In this document: positions 52,891-64,000 of the stretch, in pieces
Layout of the letters: every line of letters starts with the position of its first letter
Numbering within the stretch: position 1 is the stretch's first letter
Origin: Certhia americana
Taxonomy: Eukaryota > Chordata > Aves > Passeriformes > Certhiidae
NCBI GenBank assembly: GCA_018697195.1
Contig: JAGMWU010000042.1
Coordinates: 534,222 to 598,221 of the forward strand
Length of the DNA stretch: 64,000 nucleotides
Reading direction: 5' to 3'
Translations under genes and position numbers: made by a program
Notes under the pieces: generated by a model
Told to the model about the DNA's origin: nothing
Database searches by the model: none
The model's input: only the letters and a program-made list of their open reading frames with translations

Positions 52891-53585
52891 CTACAAAAGG
52901 AAAAAAAGATACATAAATGCATGCTTCTGTGGCACCAGCTATTAAAACAAACAATTCTGAAGTGCAATAGATTAGAAGCATTTTGACAAACAAAAGAAAA
53001 CCAAAATTTTCATGCCACTTCTAGTTCAATTTTGTACTTTATCAGCAAAAATAAAAGTACATATGTGAGAGGGAAAACATAAATTTCATGCCTTCCATCT
53101 AAAGAAGCAGCTAATAGTAATTCCTACCCCCATTACTCACTTTCATAAATGTTTGTACATCAAAATGATCAGAAGTGTGGTTAACATATGTTATATTAAT
53201 CCACTGTATCTACATTTTGCTCCTTCTCGAAGGATTGGGTCATTATATATGCAGAGAAGGGAAATGGCTTTATGACCTCTGCTTTCTCCATTGCGAGTTT
53301 TCCTTTCAGCCCCCAGCTATCAATCAAGTTTCCATTTTGTTTCATGGCAGCAGACATCCCAAACACTCTTATTAGTACTTTGACCCTTAACCCCACACTA
53401 AACCTAAGCAGAAGTGCAAGCAGTAACCTATTATATATTTTCAGTTGTTTACAAACTAATTTGAGTATTATTATTTGTATTTGCATTTTGGTTTGGGTTT
53501 GTCTGTAACGGGTTTTGAACCAAAAATTGTTTTCAGGTGTTTATTTTTGTCTAGACAGTTCATATGCTCCCAGTGATTATCCTGC

Positions 53586-53601
53586 TTTTTTTTTTTTTTT
53601 T
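53586..53601. repeat. T16 homopolymer
   Basis: An uninterrupted run of 16 T on the plus strand inside intron C-D. No retroposon body was recognised next to it. Confidence 0.9.
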
Positions 53602-54870
53602 GCTCATCCAATTTATGAAATACTCATCCATGTATATAACTATACTACAGTCAAAATACTTTGGACCAGATTCTCTTTTATCTCCAGAGAAAAAAAAAAT
53701 TAACTAAAATGGAATATTTAGTTCCTTAGAAAATAAAGCTTTCAGAAAAACTGCTTTTCTGGTTTTTCTTATTAAAATGAATGAAATAAATTTGTTCACA
53801 AGGCAGCTTCCATTAAAATGTTTATCAGCTAAAATGATGCCCACATGCATAAACAAAAGTAGAATCCCATCTTTTTGAGTCTCACAGAAAGTAATTCACA
53901 TACTTCTTCCTTCCATTTCTTCTTACCTCAAATGGTAAGCAAACCAAATAACTTCAATTTGTGAAGTTAAATGAAGTCTCAATTTTGATACCAGCAGTCT
54001 TCAGTGAAACACTTTGTAGTGTTTGATACTGTAATTGTGTTTCTGACAAGGTTTATATTCAGCACTACAAACTGGAAGACTGTCCTAATCCAAGAAACGA
54101 GCAATTTCAAAAGTGTTTTTAAAAGAACTTTAATTCCCTAGAAAGAAACTAGATCTGTTAGTGCAAACACAGCTCATGTGCAAGTCATCAGCTCACATTA
54201 AGCACCCAGCAGATTCTGAGTGCACTTATCACTGGAAGCTGCAAAAAGCTCTTCTTGTCACTTCTTCAACAGGACAATTTCACTCTAAAAATCAGTGGAC
54301 AAAGAAATTTATATGATATAGCCAAATTTTGAGAAAATTGAAAAATTGGTATTGCTAAATTCAGTCTTCCAATATGCACAGTTTTTAAAATTGAGGACAT
54401 TAATGTCTGCACTGCAGAACTGAGCCTCATTTTTAAGGAGAGAGAAATCCACCAGTAGAAAGAAGACTTCATCATCTCAATCTCGACCATTTCACCAGGA
54501 AGAGCTGTGCTGTGCACAGGAAACCCCATCTTCTCAGGTGTGCCAGAAAATTCTCTGCCATACTGACAATGTATTCCTCTTACCTGTATGACTCCCCTCC
54601 ACTTAGAAATCAAAAAGTCAGAAGTGTGAGATGGACCAGAACACACTCCACTGACATGGTTCCCTCCTGTTACAACATCCCAGTAAAAGGGTCAGATCTT
54701 TGTACCCAACTCACTACACTATACACTTCACTTTGATACAAAGTCTTGACCCTGACACCAAAATTTCTCTTAAAGCTCACAAAACACGTTCTGTATGCCA
54801 GACTCTATAGGACAAATGGCCAGGAGAGTTGGAAAACAAAGGAAGATGGACACCAAGAGGCAGCAGAGAT

Positions 54871-54912
54871 GGCAATGATGAGGAGGCAATGATGAGGTGG
54901 CAATGACAATGA
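54871..54912. repeat. 14-bp tandem repeat, three copies
   Basis: Three consecutive units of the form GGCAATGATGAGGA occur: two nearly identical, and a third diverged to GGCAATGACAATGA. It is intronic. It is purine-rich on the plus strand and therefore pyrimidine-rich in the LRBA transcript. Confidence 0.85.
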
Positions 54913-55066
54913 CCTCTGAGGGCTAAAGACAGAAGGAACAGGAGATAGTGAAATCCAGTGGGCAGAACTGTTTGGGAAGGCAAGAAGAAAGCTTCTAAAT
55001 AAAGAAATTTTCAGCCTCCAAGGTAAAACAAAGAACAAAACCCCCCTTTTTCAAATGGAAACTTAC

Positions 55067-55200
55067 TTGTACCTTCTATCAGCAACTCCTGCCCATGGCT
55101 GCCCAAAAGAGTCCGAGAAAGAAAAGGAGCAAAATCCACAAAAATCTCTCGCAGAAGTGGGGCAGCTTTTTCCAAAGCATGCTCAAGTCTGTCTGTAATA
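55067..55200 (-). CDS. LRBA: LRBA exon C: start of the conserved pre-PH-BEACH helical region
   Basis: This 134-base exon finishes the split Ser codon, then encodes 44 codons beginning [20 protein letters not shown], continuing [20 protein letters not shown] and ending IEGT; one base (A) starts a Ser codon completed by exon D. It is the most diagnostic block in the window: the [16 protein letters not shown] helix is shared by LRBA and NBEA and is nearly invariant in vertebrates as I recall. It probably opens the Pfam DUF1088 family region (name from memory). The chosen donor is ACAA followed by GTAAGT. A second GT lies six bases upstream (GAAG followed by GTACAA) and would drop Thr-Ser in frame. 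The acceptor is CTCTACTAG. Confidence 0.96.
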
Positions 55201-55464
55201 CTAGTAGAGAGATATGTATGATTAGCAATAAAAAAAGGAAGTTACTGACATTTTGTAAAAAGGAATATAGGCTTTGACAATATTTAAGTGATATACATGT
55301 ATAAGAATGAATTAATTACACAACACTCAATATTTTCCCAAAACTTCATTAGTTATTGAAAATCAGCAAAAGAACATTCTTAAGTTACATGGTATCAGAA
55401 TATCATTTGTAATATCAATAACATGAGCCACAGCACAGCTGTTCAGATCAATTGGAGAAGTTAC
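55201..55464 (-). other. LRBA: LRBA intron B-C (264 bp, very short)
   Basis: This is the shortest intron in the window, with a GTAACT donor and an acceptor ATCTCTCTACTAG. The polypyrimidine tract is modest. It contains nothing else recognisable. Its size contrasts with neighbouring introns of 2 to 21 kb. Confidence 0.9.
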
Positions 55465-55543
55465 CTCATATTGGAGGCAGAATCCTCAGGCACTGAAGAA
55501 ACTGCAGGAACAGATGGCAATTTTGAATTAGATGATCCCCTTC
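55465..55543 (-). CDS. LRBA: LRBA exon B: end of linker
   Basis: This 79-base exon supplies two bases to finish a Gly codon split with exon A, then 25 codons (RGSSNSKLPSVPAVSSVPED, continuing SASNM) and two bases (AG) of a Ser codon finished by exon C. The acceptor is CTTGTAG and the donor ATGAG followed by GTAACT. It is a second Ser/Pro-rich, probably disordered piece. Its last residues (SASNMS) lead directly into the conserved [11 protein letters not shown] helix of exon C, which anchors its identity. It is separated from exon C by only 264 bases, so the pair is likely recognised together by the splicing machinery. No truncation or frameshift is seen. Confidence 0.88.
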
Positions 55544-58500
55544 CTACAAGAGAAAGTAATAACAAACAAATTTTATGAGAAAACATTCCAGGGATTAGAA
55601 AAGCAGACCAGAAACTAAAGCCTTGAGTTTGAGCTCTGAGGAACTATGATTTTCAAGTGTTGTGTGAGGACTAGGTGAAACCCTTTCACCTATTTGTACC
55701 TCAAATTTTTTTTTTTTTCCATAGGAGTCCTATTTTACCTGCATTCATATTTACCAGTTATGCCACATGTATGCCATTTTAAATGTGGCTTTAGCAGGGA
55801 CAGAAAGTAATTCAAGGAAGCGTTGTAGTTTGTTTTGTGAATGAAGTCAGACTAGGCTGCAGTGATTCCTTCTGGTTTTATAAGCCAGGATCCTCTCTGA
55901 ACAAATTTAGTGACACTTACAACCATAGAAGTGAATACAATGTCTTACACCTTTAATATTCCTATGATATGCTAACATATATAATAATATTCAGCCAAAT
56001 GGTAAAAGCCATCTCTCTAGGCGGAAGTGTTCACCTAATTTCAAGTAACTTGCACAGAAAACCCTTAATATTTTTGAATTTCAGATTATAACATATATAT
56101 TTGTGTCAAAACCATGCAGAAAACAATGAGTGGGTATTTTCAACAGCCAGGCTTAAATTTTTGCAAAACTCTGACTCTGACAGAGGCAGCCATGGTAAAA
56201 TTTTCCATTGCACTGCCAGTGTCATTAGCATGATGGTAGTGGTAAAACCTCATTTATGACTTATTAACTTTGCCACATCAATTATTCAAAGGCTGATAGG
56301 GAACACTGGGTCATTTATGTATCCTACACTTACAGAAAAATGAAAAAGCAGTTGTGTTATGTCAAATTGACACTACATGGCTCTCATCAGCACAGGAGGA
56401 ATCTGTAAATATTAAATTCTGCTGTTCAGTATATAAAGAGAAATACAACCTCCCCATACTGCCGTATGGATTGGTATTAGCAATGATGAACAGAGGGCAA
56501 GCAAGACAGCCAGAGACTTCACAGATATTTTCTGCCAGGGTAGGAATGGTGACTCACAAATCTTACACTGCATTCCAAGCTATAGAGAGGAATGAATCTT
56601 AGCAGACAGGTTTCTGTGCATTTCCCAGGAGCATGACTGCTCCTAGCCCATCTGCAATCCTATCACTTTCCACCCCAAGACCCTGTCCTATTCTCTTTCC
56701 TCTCACCTTGCCAGTTTCAGATTTTTATGTTGCTGGAAAGGAGGGGAGGAAAAAAAAAAGGAAAACAGCCTGAAATAAGAGAGTTTAATCATTTTAGTTC
56801 TCACATCTATCTTAGCAAAGACGTGACCCTTCCTAGAACTGTAGCTATAAAAAAATTCCTGCTGGTCCCACCTACAATGGAGTTTGTTGATTCAGTTAAA
56901 TGCAACCTGTCTGGAAGTCAGCTGCTGAGATCTTGAAACTATCTACCACGATGTGTCAAGGGCAACTTTTCAAAGATTTTTTAACTTGACTGAAGTGGAA
57001 TAGATTTGGAAAGAGATGGCAGAGATAGATCCCTGGGATAATGAATTTATTTCTCCTATCAAATTTCAAACTTCTGCTCCAAAACTTTGGAACACAGAGA
57101 CTCCTCCAAGAAATATCAATCGTTTCTGGTGGGTGAGGGTATTTTTGTTTTTTCTATCCAGAGAAGGTGGTTTTCTCCAATCTTGTTTCAAAGGCAGCAC
57201 AGAAACTAATAAAATAAACTAGAATATAATAACCATGAAAAGTTTTACTCTAATTTCTTTTTCTTTCTTCAGAGACAGGAAATATCTTTGTGAATGTGAT
57301 TCATTTGTGCTTTTCATAAATTCAGCCTGAAGCCCTTATGCTGACTGCTGTATGGGTATGATAGAACCAGAAGGAAAGCGAGTGGGCTGTACAGAGGGAA
57401 GGATAAGAAAGAGGTGAACAAAGTGCTAGCTGAAAGCAAAGTGAAATGTGAACCTTCTGGGCCCTGTATCCTAAATAATTTATCGAAAAACGACAAATCA
57501 AATATATATTCCTGAGAGTTTCAATGGTTATGGCAAGATTTTGTAAATGTTCTCAATATTTTCATGGATACAATTTCCTTGGTTTTTTAACAGCTTTATT
57601 TTTCACCGGTCAAAGCACCAAAAAGTATTTTGGGCATTCCCAACAGAAAAGCTGTCAAATGATGTGCCGAAAATTAGAACACAGCCTCCTGCACAGAAAA
57701 ACAAAGCCTACATAAGGCAAGAAAGCCACATGATTCAGTGGTTTCTCAGATAGTTAACAGCTACAATATTTTCTTAAGACTTTAAAACTACTATGTCATT
57801 CGCCATGAGAAATTTTATATTTAAATAATTTTACTAGAATACACAGCTTTCTCCCTAAAGCCCAACATCCCTATTCTCATTTAACAAGTCCCTCAAACTT
57901 AAAAATCCTCTGAAGTCCACATGTCCAGAAGTGGATTTACAGGCAGATACTGCCCATAAAGGGAAATCAGCACACTGATCTGGGTAGTCCAACACAGTAT
58001 CAAACTGAAGTGGCACACAAAGCCTTCAAAACAAGAAAGTCCTCTCAACACACAGGTTGTGGGAGCAGCATGTCTTTGTCATATAAAAATGCTCACATGT
58101 TTTTTACCACATCTAAAATCTGTCACCAATAATCCACTATTCACTGGGTATGGTTATATAATCAATAGTATATAACTATTAAAGCAAAGACCACTTTATC
58201 AGGATAAAATTAAACTTAACAGTGAAGGATAACAGCATGAGTTTTGAAACTAAATGAGAGGAAAATAATTCTGCACAGTATTTGGGCCATCAGCAAAATA
58301 ACTGAAGGAAAAATGAGGGAAAAAATAAAATCAAGGGAAACATTGGCAAGGAAAATAAGAGGGTATAATAGCCATCATAAGGCTAATAAATAAATACTCT
58401 CAGTTTAGGGCAAGCTAGACTGGTTTTTTGTTCTTTATTTTGTTGGGATGCGCTGGGGTTATTTTAGTTTTCCCTTTTTTCAACAAAATTGGCAAAAATA

Positions 58501-61500
58501 CTTTGAGTGGGAGGCAAAGGAAATCACCGACAACACAGGACATGATTATTTTTTGTTCTAGAAATAAAAAAATGCACAAAACAGATTAAGTGTAAATGTA
58601 AAACTACAAAATTTTAAATAAATATCAACTTTTAAAAAGACATAATAGAAAAAGCACTGATAATTTGAATTTAACGAAGCATAAGGCAGGCATCTATATA
58701 AACTGATATTCTTTTTGAAGATTACAAAAGGATATTTATGGTCTGAATTTCTTCATGCTTATCAACACCTTAAAACACATTCCAGTCTCAGATAGATTTC
58801 ACTAAAAAAGGTGAAGCTCAGATCTATCCCAGCTAAGAATTTCTGGGGTTTTTCAATGGGATTAGGCACAGTGATTTTTGCATACAGATTTTGTTTTGTG
58901 TAAGTACATTTTTTGCTTTATTTAACTCAGAGGTTGTACTTTTTTTCTGCTTTTAGTGAAAAAGATGAAAATACTTCAGTAGCATATTTTCATCCACAAC
59001 ACACATGTGGGTAAGTGCAGTAGCTACTTCAAACATGTGGAACTAAACTGACTTATCTCTTCCTTATCCTTTCACTGATAAACTGGCTCCTTCAAACTGA
59101 CAGTTTTACAGACATTTGCAAGAACATAAAAGAAAATGCAAATAGATCATCTGTCTAGCACCCTTACAGTGAAACCTTATTGTTTATTCAAGGTCCCCAA
59201 GGGTCTAAACAAATAGTCTCTCAAGCAATAAAATATTGTTAAAAAACTCCTTGTGCAAGATCCTCATGCTTTTGCATGCACACTTACAAAGTGCACTTGG
59301 CAATGCACAAGCAGTACGTGATAATTTACTTTGTGAGGAGATGGAGATGAGGTATTAAAAAAAAACCAGAGTTGAATTAAATAACCATATCTCCTAATTT
59401 TGTACAACGGACCTACCCAACATAAATGCACCAGTTGCCTTGGTGAAAGATGTATCTAGTAAAATAATGAGCTCATTTAAAAATACACTTCCAGGACTGG
59501 AAGTGCACAATGCAAGACTACAATGAAAGGTTTTACAAGCTAATATAAGGGATCTGTTACATAAACACATCTGTAGGCTAAACCAAAACAGATTTCATGA
59601 AACAATGGTGAAAACATCTCTTAAGAGAAGTGGCTTTAAAACAGTTTTTATACTGACACGGTATCAAGCCATTTCCATTGCATATCATCAGAATCTGAGA
59701 TTTTTTGAAGTATCATTCTGCTTTGGTAACTAGCCTTCAACTACTGTCACTGTTAAGTTGGAATTCTCTTTGAAATAATTACTATAATCCATTGAATTGC
59801 TTGAACAACCTCTGCACTGATGCTAACTCACTTCATGATCATTTTTCTTACTTTAGCTTGTCTCCTGCTAATTTATTTTATTGCATGACTTCAAGTTCAT
59901 TTTCACCTATGTACAAAAATCAATGAATACCATTCATCTTCGCAAAACAAGCCAACTGTCACAGAAAATTTACATTTTCCTATGTACTGAACTAGAAATC
60001 AGGAGTCACGACTCCATTTGTGCCCACTGCTACTGCTTATCCTCATGTTTCTTCCAAGCATCCACTTCCTTTTCCACCTCACCCTTTGACATGGCTTTGT
60101 TTACAGCTTTGCAATTTGGGGAACAGCTTGCCTAGAGAAGGAAAAATACTGTAACTAACTCTGTGTGGCTCAGAGGCAAAACTAGTGAAACTCAAAGAAC
60201 TTCAAGCAGGAAGGGGAGGAGGCAGGCAACAGGAACTGAGTGGAACTTCTCAGTGTTTTTCTACATTCAGAACGTTAGTAAGGACAAGAGAAAATTCACT
60301 CCTGCTTCCCTCTGAATTTCATATCCTCTCTTCATAAAAATTGTATTTGAACAACAATTTCGAAACTGAATAGTGAAAGCCTCAATACTGCATTCTTTGG
60401 AGTGAAGCATTAATAAAACACATGTGAAATCCTTCAAGTACATAAACAGCGAAACTCAGAGCATCAGAGAAAACAGTGGGAGCGCAAACTGCAAAATATT
60501 TTTTTAAATTCTCACCACTTCAGAACATTGTGACTGTAATGGAAACATTTAAAAGGAAAACTAACTGACAAACAAAAATACAGGCGTCCTGCTGGCATGT
60601 TCACAATAGCTCAGGCAGCTCTGCCAAGTCCTGCCTGTCCAAATATTAGTCTTGTCTTAGCAGCAGCCCTTCCTGAACACAGCATGTGTAAAACCTCTGC
60701 GTCACATTGCACATTCAGTGAGACAACCCAAGGAAGAAACAACTCCAGTGAATTCCCCCTACTTAACATTACAACTAGCAAGGATGCTCCTTTGTCCAAC
60801 ACTACCCTCAGCAGTAGGCATCAAATAATCAGCTCAAGATGGGCCACCAGGTTTATCCTCTCCGTTCATTTCCAAGATTCCAGCAAACCAACAACCCAAA
60901 CACCAGCCACCAGCAAGAGACAGACAGGAAAGTTCAGACCACAAGGTGCACAGTTGTGTTCAGGAAAGGCTTTTTGTGTGTGAAATACTCTGCAGGTCAA
61001 TGAGTAAAGGTGAAGACACTTCTGCAAAAAGCCCAGAGTGTCTGAGGCCAAAACATGTTTTCACTCTCTTTTAAATTATCAGAAGAACAGAGTGAGCTTG
61101 GGTCAATGCTCTGTCCTCGGTAGGCCAGGGTATATCACAATCCATATGACATGGGAGCATCTTCAGCATCAAACACCCTGAGATGCTTGCAACCCTTGAG
61201 CTACAGGCAAGATGTAAACTTCAGAAAAAATTATTGGGGGTGGAAGGAGCCTGATGAATTCTGAGTACACACAAATGGCAATGGAGGCATCTGGAACCAC
61301 AGAAAGTAATATTTCAAAACAAATCCTACCTTGACCAAGCAATTCTGACATCACACCTACAGGTCGAGGATAATCACGTACGATATAACACTTTTCCAAA
61401 CTGGGTGTTTGTACACATTACTATTTGAACACTACCACCTGCTATTTAATCCTATTTCAATGTCTGCATACCACTTTCATACCACTGTTTTGGACTAAAT

Positions 61501-63664
61501 CTGTGCAAGTCATCATAAAGCATTGTGTGTTCATATATTTTACATGCTATATATCATATATATTAAAATAAGTTATAGATATATATAATTACTGATATAT
61601 GCTATCAATTTTAAAAACGTATCAAACAAATCCATATAAAAATGCATATCACTTTAAAAAAAACCAGATGAGATGTGTTTTTTTAATGTAGGAATAATGT
61701 TTAACAGCCTTCATATAAAACATGAAATAGCCCCACATTTGTATTCACTACATAAGCCCCTAATCTCAGACCTTTTTTAAAAAAAAGGTTTAATTTATTT
61801 CTTAATTATGAAAGTAAACAGACTTATAATGACTGTTAACTGGGAAAATGAGAACAATGTATTGATTCTCTGCTGCATGAAAAAAAAATTAGTAAAAGAA
61901 TATGTGATTTGAACTCAGAGGAAAATTATATTAATTATATTTTTGTTTTATAGGAAGCTTGCTTATTACTACTTTCATCCTCTAATAAAAAACAAATTAA
62001 GGCCTTATAGAGAATTTTATTTCAAACTTCAATGTGTTCAATTTACATGAGCAACACTGGATGCAAACCACTCCAACTCTGCAAGATTTTTGTTTCTATG
62101 CCATTATTTTACAGGGGGAAAAAAGAAACAGTCTCATGTTTAAGCTGTTTAAGGCATGATTTCATTTATCCCTTTACTTTTTCTTTCAATTTATTATATT
62201 GCCAGTCTAAACAAGTCTATATGTGATCCTGATTAGTTTCTTTTTTATGCATATCAGTTCAGATTACATGTCCAATTTTTGCCAAAACTTCCAGACATGA
62301 TGGAAGTCACACTGTTACAAACTACATTAGTATTGTTTACTGTCTGGATTTCTCATACATTCTACAGGCACAGGAGCACTTATTTTTTTCTTCTATATGT
62401 TCCTAAAAGATTGACTAAATCTGAAAATCAATGTTCATCTGTATTGTTTTTATTAAAAGCGAGTGAATACCTACTTTAGAAATTGTAATTAAACCCACAA
62501 CTAAGCTGGGTAAAACAGTCAGAAGTTAACAAATTAGCAATTATTTTTAACAATTGCAGTGTAGGTGAGGTTTTACTACTTTTAAAACAGACTTGCTGCT
62601 CAGAGCCAATCTTCCCCAAAGAATTGTGACATTTCAAAATACAGCTACTTCAAAACCCCCTACTTCAAATATTACTTCTACACTATTATAATGCTACCTC
62701 TTGCAGTTTTGGTGGCAAAACAGATTCTCCCTTTCACAAAGTGTAAAACCATATTATATTTCAATAGACCTTGTTTTCCTTTAAAATGACTGGAACAAAA
62801 CCTTTTCGATTTTCCCAGGAAATGGAATGAGTAGTTGAAGATGGGAACAAGTACCTTCCAGACACACAAGTACAAGAGGACATGGTAACAGAAGACATTT
62901 TTTTTCCCCGGCCTTTGCAGTTTGCATGTAAGTTCATAAAACCAGGAAGTAAGAAACTCAAACATTGAAAAAATATGCCAATAATCAGGCATAGTTTGAG
63001 ATTTCCTTGATTAAGATCCAAATCACTTCTAAGTCTTGAAGTCAAACTTCATGGGCACAAAGATACTACACAGCCTTGTGATTCAGACATGGATAAGTAG
63101 AAAAGCATGCCTTTGACACAGCATTTAAGGTTAAACATCATTTATCTCACACAGAACAACCGGAGAGACCAAGGGTTCAAAGGAACACTTGCTTATAAAC
63201 AACCTACTCCATTTTGTCCCCACTGAAAAAAACTGTCCAAAGCAATTAGTTTAGCATCAGCACTGAATTTGACCTCAGGCTAAAGCTATTGGAAACATTT
63301 GGATATAACTTCCAGTTCTACTTAGCACTAACACATACCCTTGATCAAACACCCCAGAATTTATAAATAAGCTTACACTTTACATTATTAACTTGTAATA
63401 AAACATAGTCTTTAGAATGCATATTAATACTAAATACAAGTTAATACAGCATGATTGCTCTATCAAAATAGTGAGAAATCTTGAAATTAAGACAAATATT
63501 GTTCAGACAGTTGTATTTGTTGCAACACTGTGTTTTTTCCTAATACAGTACTACTTTTGCAATTTTTTCTAAATTTTTTTTGTATTCAGAGTGAATGGTG
63601 ATGGAAATAGAAGCCACAGAAAAAAGTGTTGGTATTAAGGTTGTTTAATTTAACCCTTACTTAC
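55544..63664 (-). other. LRBA: LRBA intron A-B (8.1 kb)
   Basis: The intron has a GTAAGT donor and a TTTCTCTTGTAG acceptor. No exon, RNA gene or identifiable transposon was recognised inside. It contains an AT-rich patch near 61540-61610 and a short palindromic stretch near 58150-58175 (GTTATATA and TATATAAC arms). A less AT-rich block at about 60590-61050 holds a 128-codon plus-strand open frame with no recognisable domain. The rest is unremarkable AT-rich sequence. Confidence 0.75.
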
Positions 63665-63798
63665 CTGGAGATTCTCCTGACAAATCTGGGGCTTGGGCTG
63701 AATCTAAAGAGGAAACCACACTGACTGCGTTTGTAGGAACACCAATAGCAGCTGCAGAAGAGGAAATGCTTGACTTCTTCGTTGGTACAACAACGCTC
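63665..63798 (-). CDS. LRBA: LRBA exon A: Ser/Ala/Pro-rich linker (first exon in window)
   Basis: This 134-base internal exon contributes 44 full codons plus one base at each end (enters with 1 base completing the previous codon, leaves in phase 1). It begins SVVVPTKKSSISSSAAAIG and ends DSAQAPDLSGESP. The segment is rich in Ser, Ala, Val and Pro with no evident fold, as expected for the disordered linker before the conserved C-terminal block. The acceptor is CTTCACCTAG, preceded by a perfect TACTAAC branch-site motif; the donor is CCAG followed by GTAAGTAAG. The other reading frames are also fairly open, but only this one joins exon B without a shift. Linkers of this kind diverge fast, so identity rests on the splice into exon B. 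Another phase-compatible exon in the following 8.1-kb intron cannot be excluded. Confidence 0.8.
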
Positions 63799-64000
63799 CT
63801 AGGTGAAGACAAAAAGTTAGTAAATCATACTAACATACATGTGAGGGCTCACACTACTGTGATCCTTGTTTACTTATCTAGCACTGACACTTCTGTGTTC
63901 TGCAAAAGTTCCTCTGTTTCCCTACTTCCTTTTTACATCATCTTTTGTAGGCCACCTTAACCTAAAGGGCACTTCACCCTTGTTGATGGTACACTTTTTT
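63799..64000 (-). other. LRBA: LRBA intron upstream of exon A (partial)
   Basis: The last 200 bases of the intron before exon A, containing the branch-site motif and acceptor. Nothing else is recognisable. Confidence 0.8.
63816..63822 (-). promoter_or_regulatory. Consensus branch-site motif TACTAAC upstream of exon A
   Basis: The minus strand reads TACTAAC here, with the presumed branch adenosine at 63817, 18 bases before the acceptor AG at 63800-63799. It is followed by a pyrimidine-rich stretch. The position and perfect match to the optimal U2-pairing consensus support both the acceptor and the strand of the gene. Such perfect matches are uncommon in vertebrate introns. Function is inferred. 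Confidence 0.6.

Larger units (their letters stand above)
52891..55066 (-). other. LRBA: LRBA intron C-D (2.2 kb)
   Basis: The intron has a GTAAGT donor and a strong acceptor (CTTTTTTTCCTTTTGTAG). It contains a T17-type tract at 53586-53601 and a 14-base tandem repeat at 54871-54912. No other gene or known transposon was recognised. Confidence 0.85.
1..64000 (-). other. LRBA: LRBA gene, internal part (7 exons, both ends missing)
   Basis: Seven minus-strand exons with GT-AG borders and matching phases read as one open frame of 250 codons. The protein is recognised as LRBA, a large (about 2,860 residues in human) BEACH-WD40 scaffold. It acts on recycling endosomes and Golgi-derived vesicles and in mammals protects CTLA-4 from lysosomal sorting. 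Key matches are [50 protein letters not shown] and IINILTDKHGAWG. NBEA is the close alternative, but LLSQTMK, SADKREEEK and TATQLIQKIINILTDKHG fit my recollection of LRBA rather than NBEA (HAMKDH, AADRREEEK, TANQLKQK). The segment should lie at roughly residues 1800-2060, upstream of PH, BEACH and WD40; that numbering is from memory. No promoter, start codon, stop codon or poly(A) site of the gene is in the window. Confidence 0.92.

Noticed and set aside
53380..53410. Telomere-like CCCTTAACCCC ... CTAAACCTAA words
   Set aside because: Not a tandem CCCTAA array; only a loose resemblance over 25 bases.
60597..60983. 128-codon plus-strand open frame in intron A-B
   Set aside because: Ser/Thr/Pro-rich text without known domain. 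It lies antisense in an LRBA intron in a slightly GC-richer block, where open frames lengthen by chance. Transcript evidence would be needed.
1..64000. Assignment of the exons to NBEA rather than LRBA
   Set aside because: The two paralogues share this layout, but LLSQTMK, SADKREEEK, TATQLIQKIINILTDK and FIELVNEG follow LRBA as I recall it. An alignment against both proteins would settle it.

Overview
This is a stretch of vertebrate nuclear DNA, most likely avian. It is AT-rich and almost entirely non-coding: about 750 coding bases in 64 kb, cut into short exons with canonical GT-AG borders. It carries 3' ends of CR1 (chicken repeat 1) LINEs, including the short ATTCTATG-type tail typical of bird CR1. 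No bacterial-style operon, CRISPR array, tRNA or rRNA was seen.

All recognised coding sequence belongs to one gene on the minus strand. Seven exons (63665-63798, 55465-55543, 55067-55200, 52829-52890, 34301-34365, 23319-23427 and 1748-1914, in transcript order) join in frame without a stop into 250 consecutive codons. The product is an internal part of LRBA, the LPS-responsive beige-like anchor protein, a BEACH-WD40 scaffold. The paralogue NBEA shares the exon layout, but the residues fit LRBA better. The segment runs from a Ser/Ala/Pro-rich linker (first two exons) into the helical conserved region just before the PH-BEACH-WD40 end. Neither end of the gene is in the window. The PH and BEACH domains should lie beyond base 1 and the N-terminal two thirds beyond base 64000.

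Layout from low to high coordinate: partial intron (1-1747); exon G; a 21.4-kb intron; exon F; a 10.9-kb intron; exon E; an 18.5-kb intron; exon D; a 2.2-kb intron; exon C; a 264-base intron; exon B; an 8.1-kb intron; exon A; start of another intron. The introns hold three CR1 fragments, several A-rich or T-rich tracts, short tandem repeats, a cluster of four perfect inverted repeats near 20.8-21.0 kb, and blocks of higher-complexity sequence that look like conserved non-coding elements. In vertebrates the LRBA locus hosts the nested developmental gene MAB21L2 and is expected to carry enhancers for it. MAB21L2 itself is not in this window.

The most useful second looks are the inverted-repeat cluster, the tandem donor of exon C (two-residue in-frame choice), the candidate enhancer blocks in the 18.5-kb intron, and the G-free CCAA/CAAA tract whose transcript could form a two-tier G-quadruplex.
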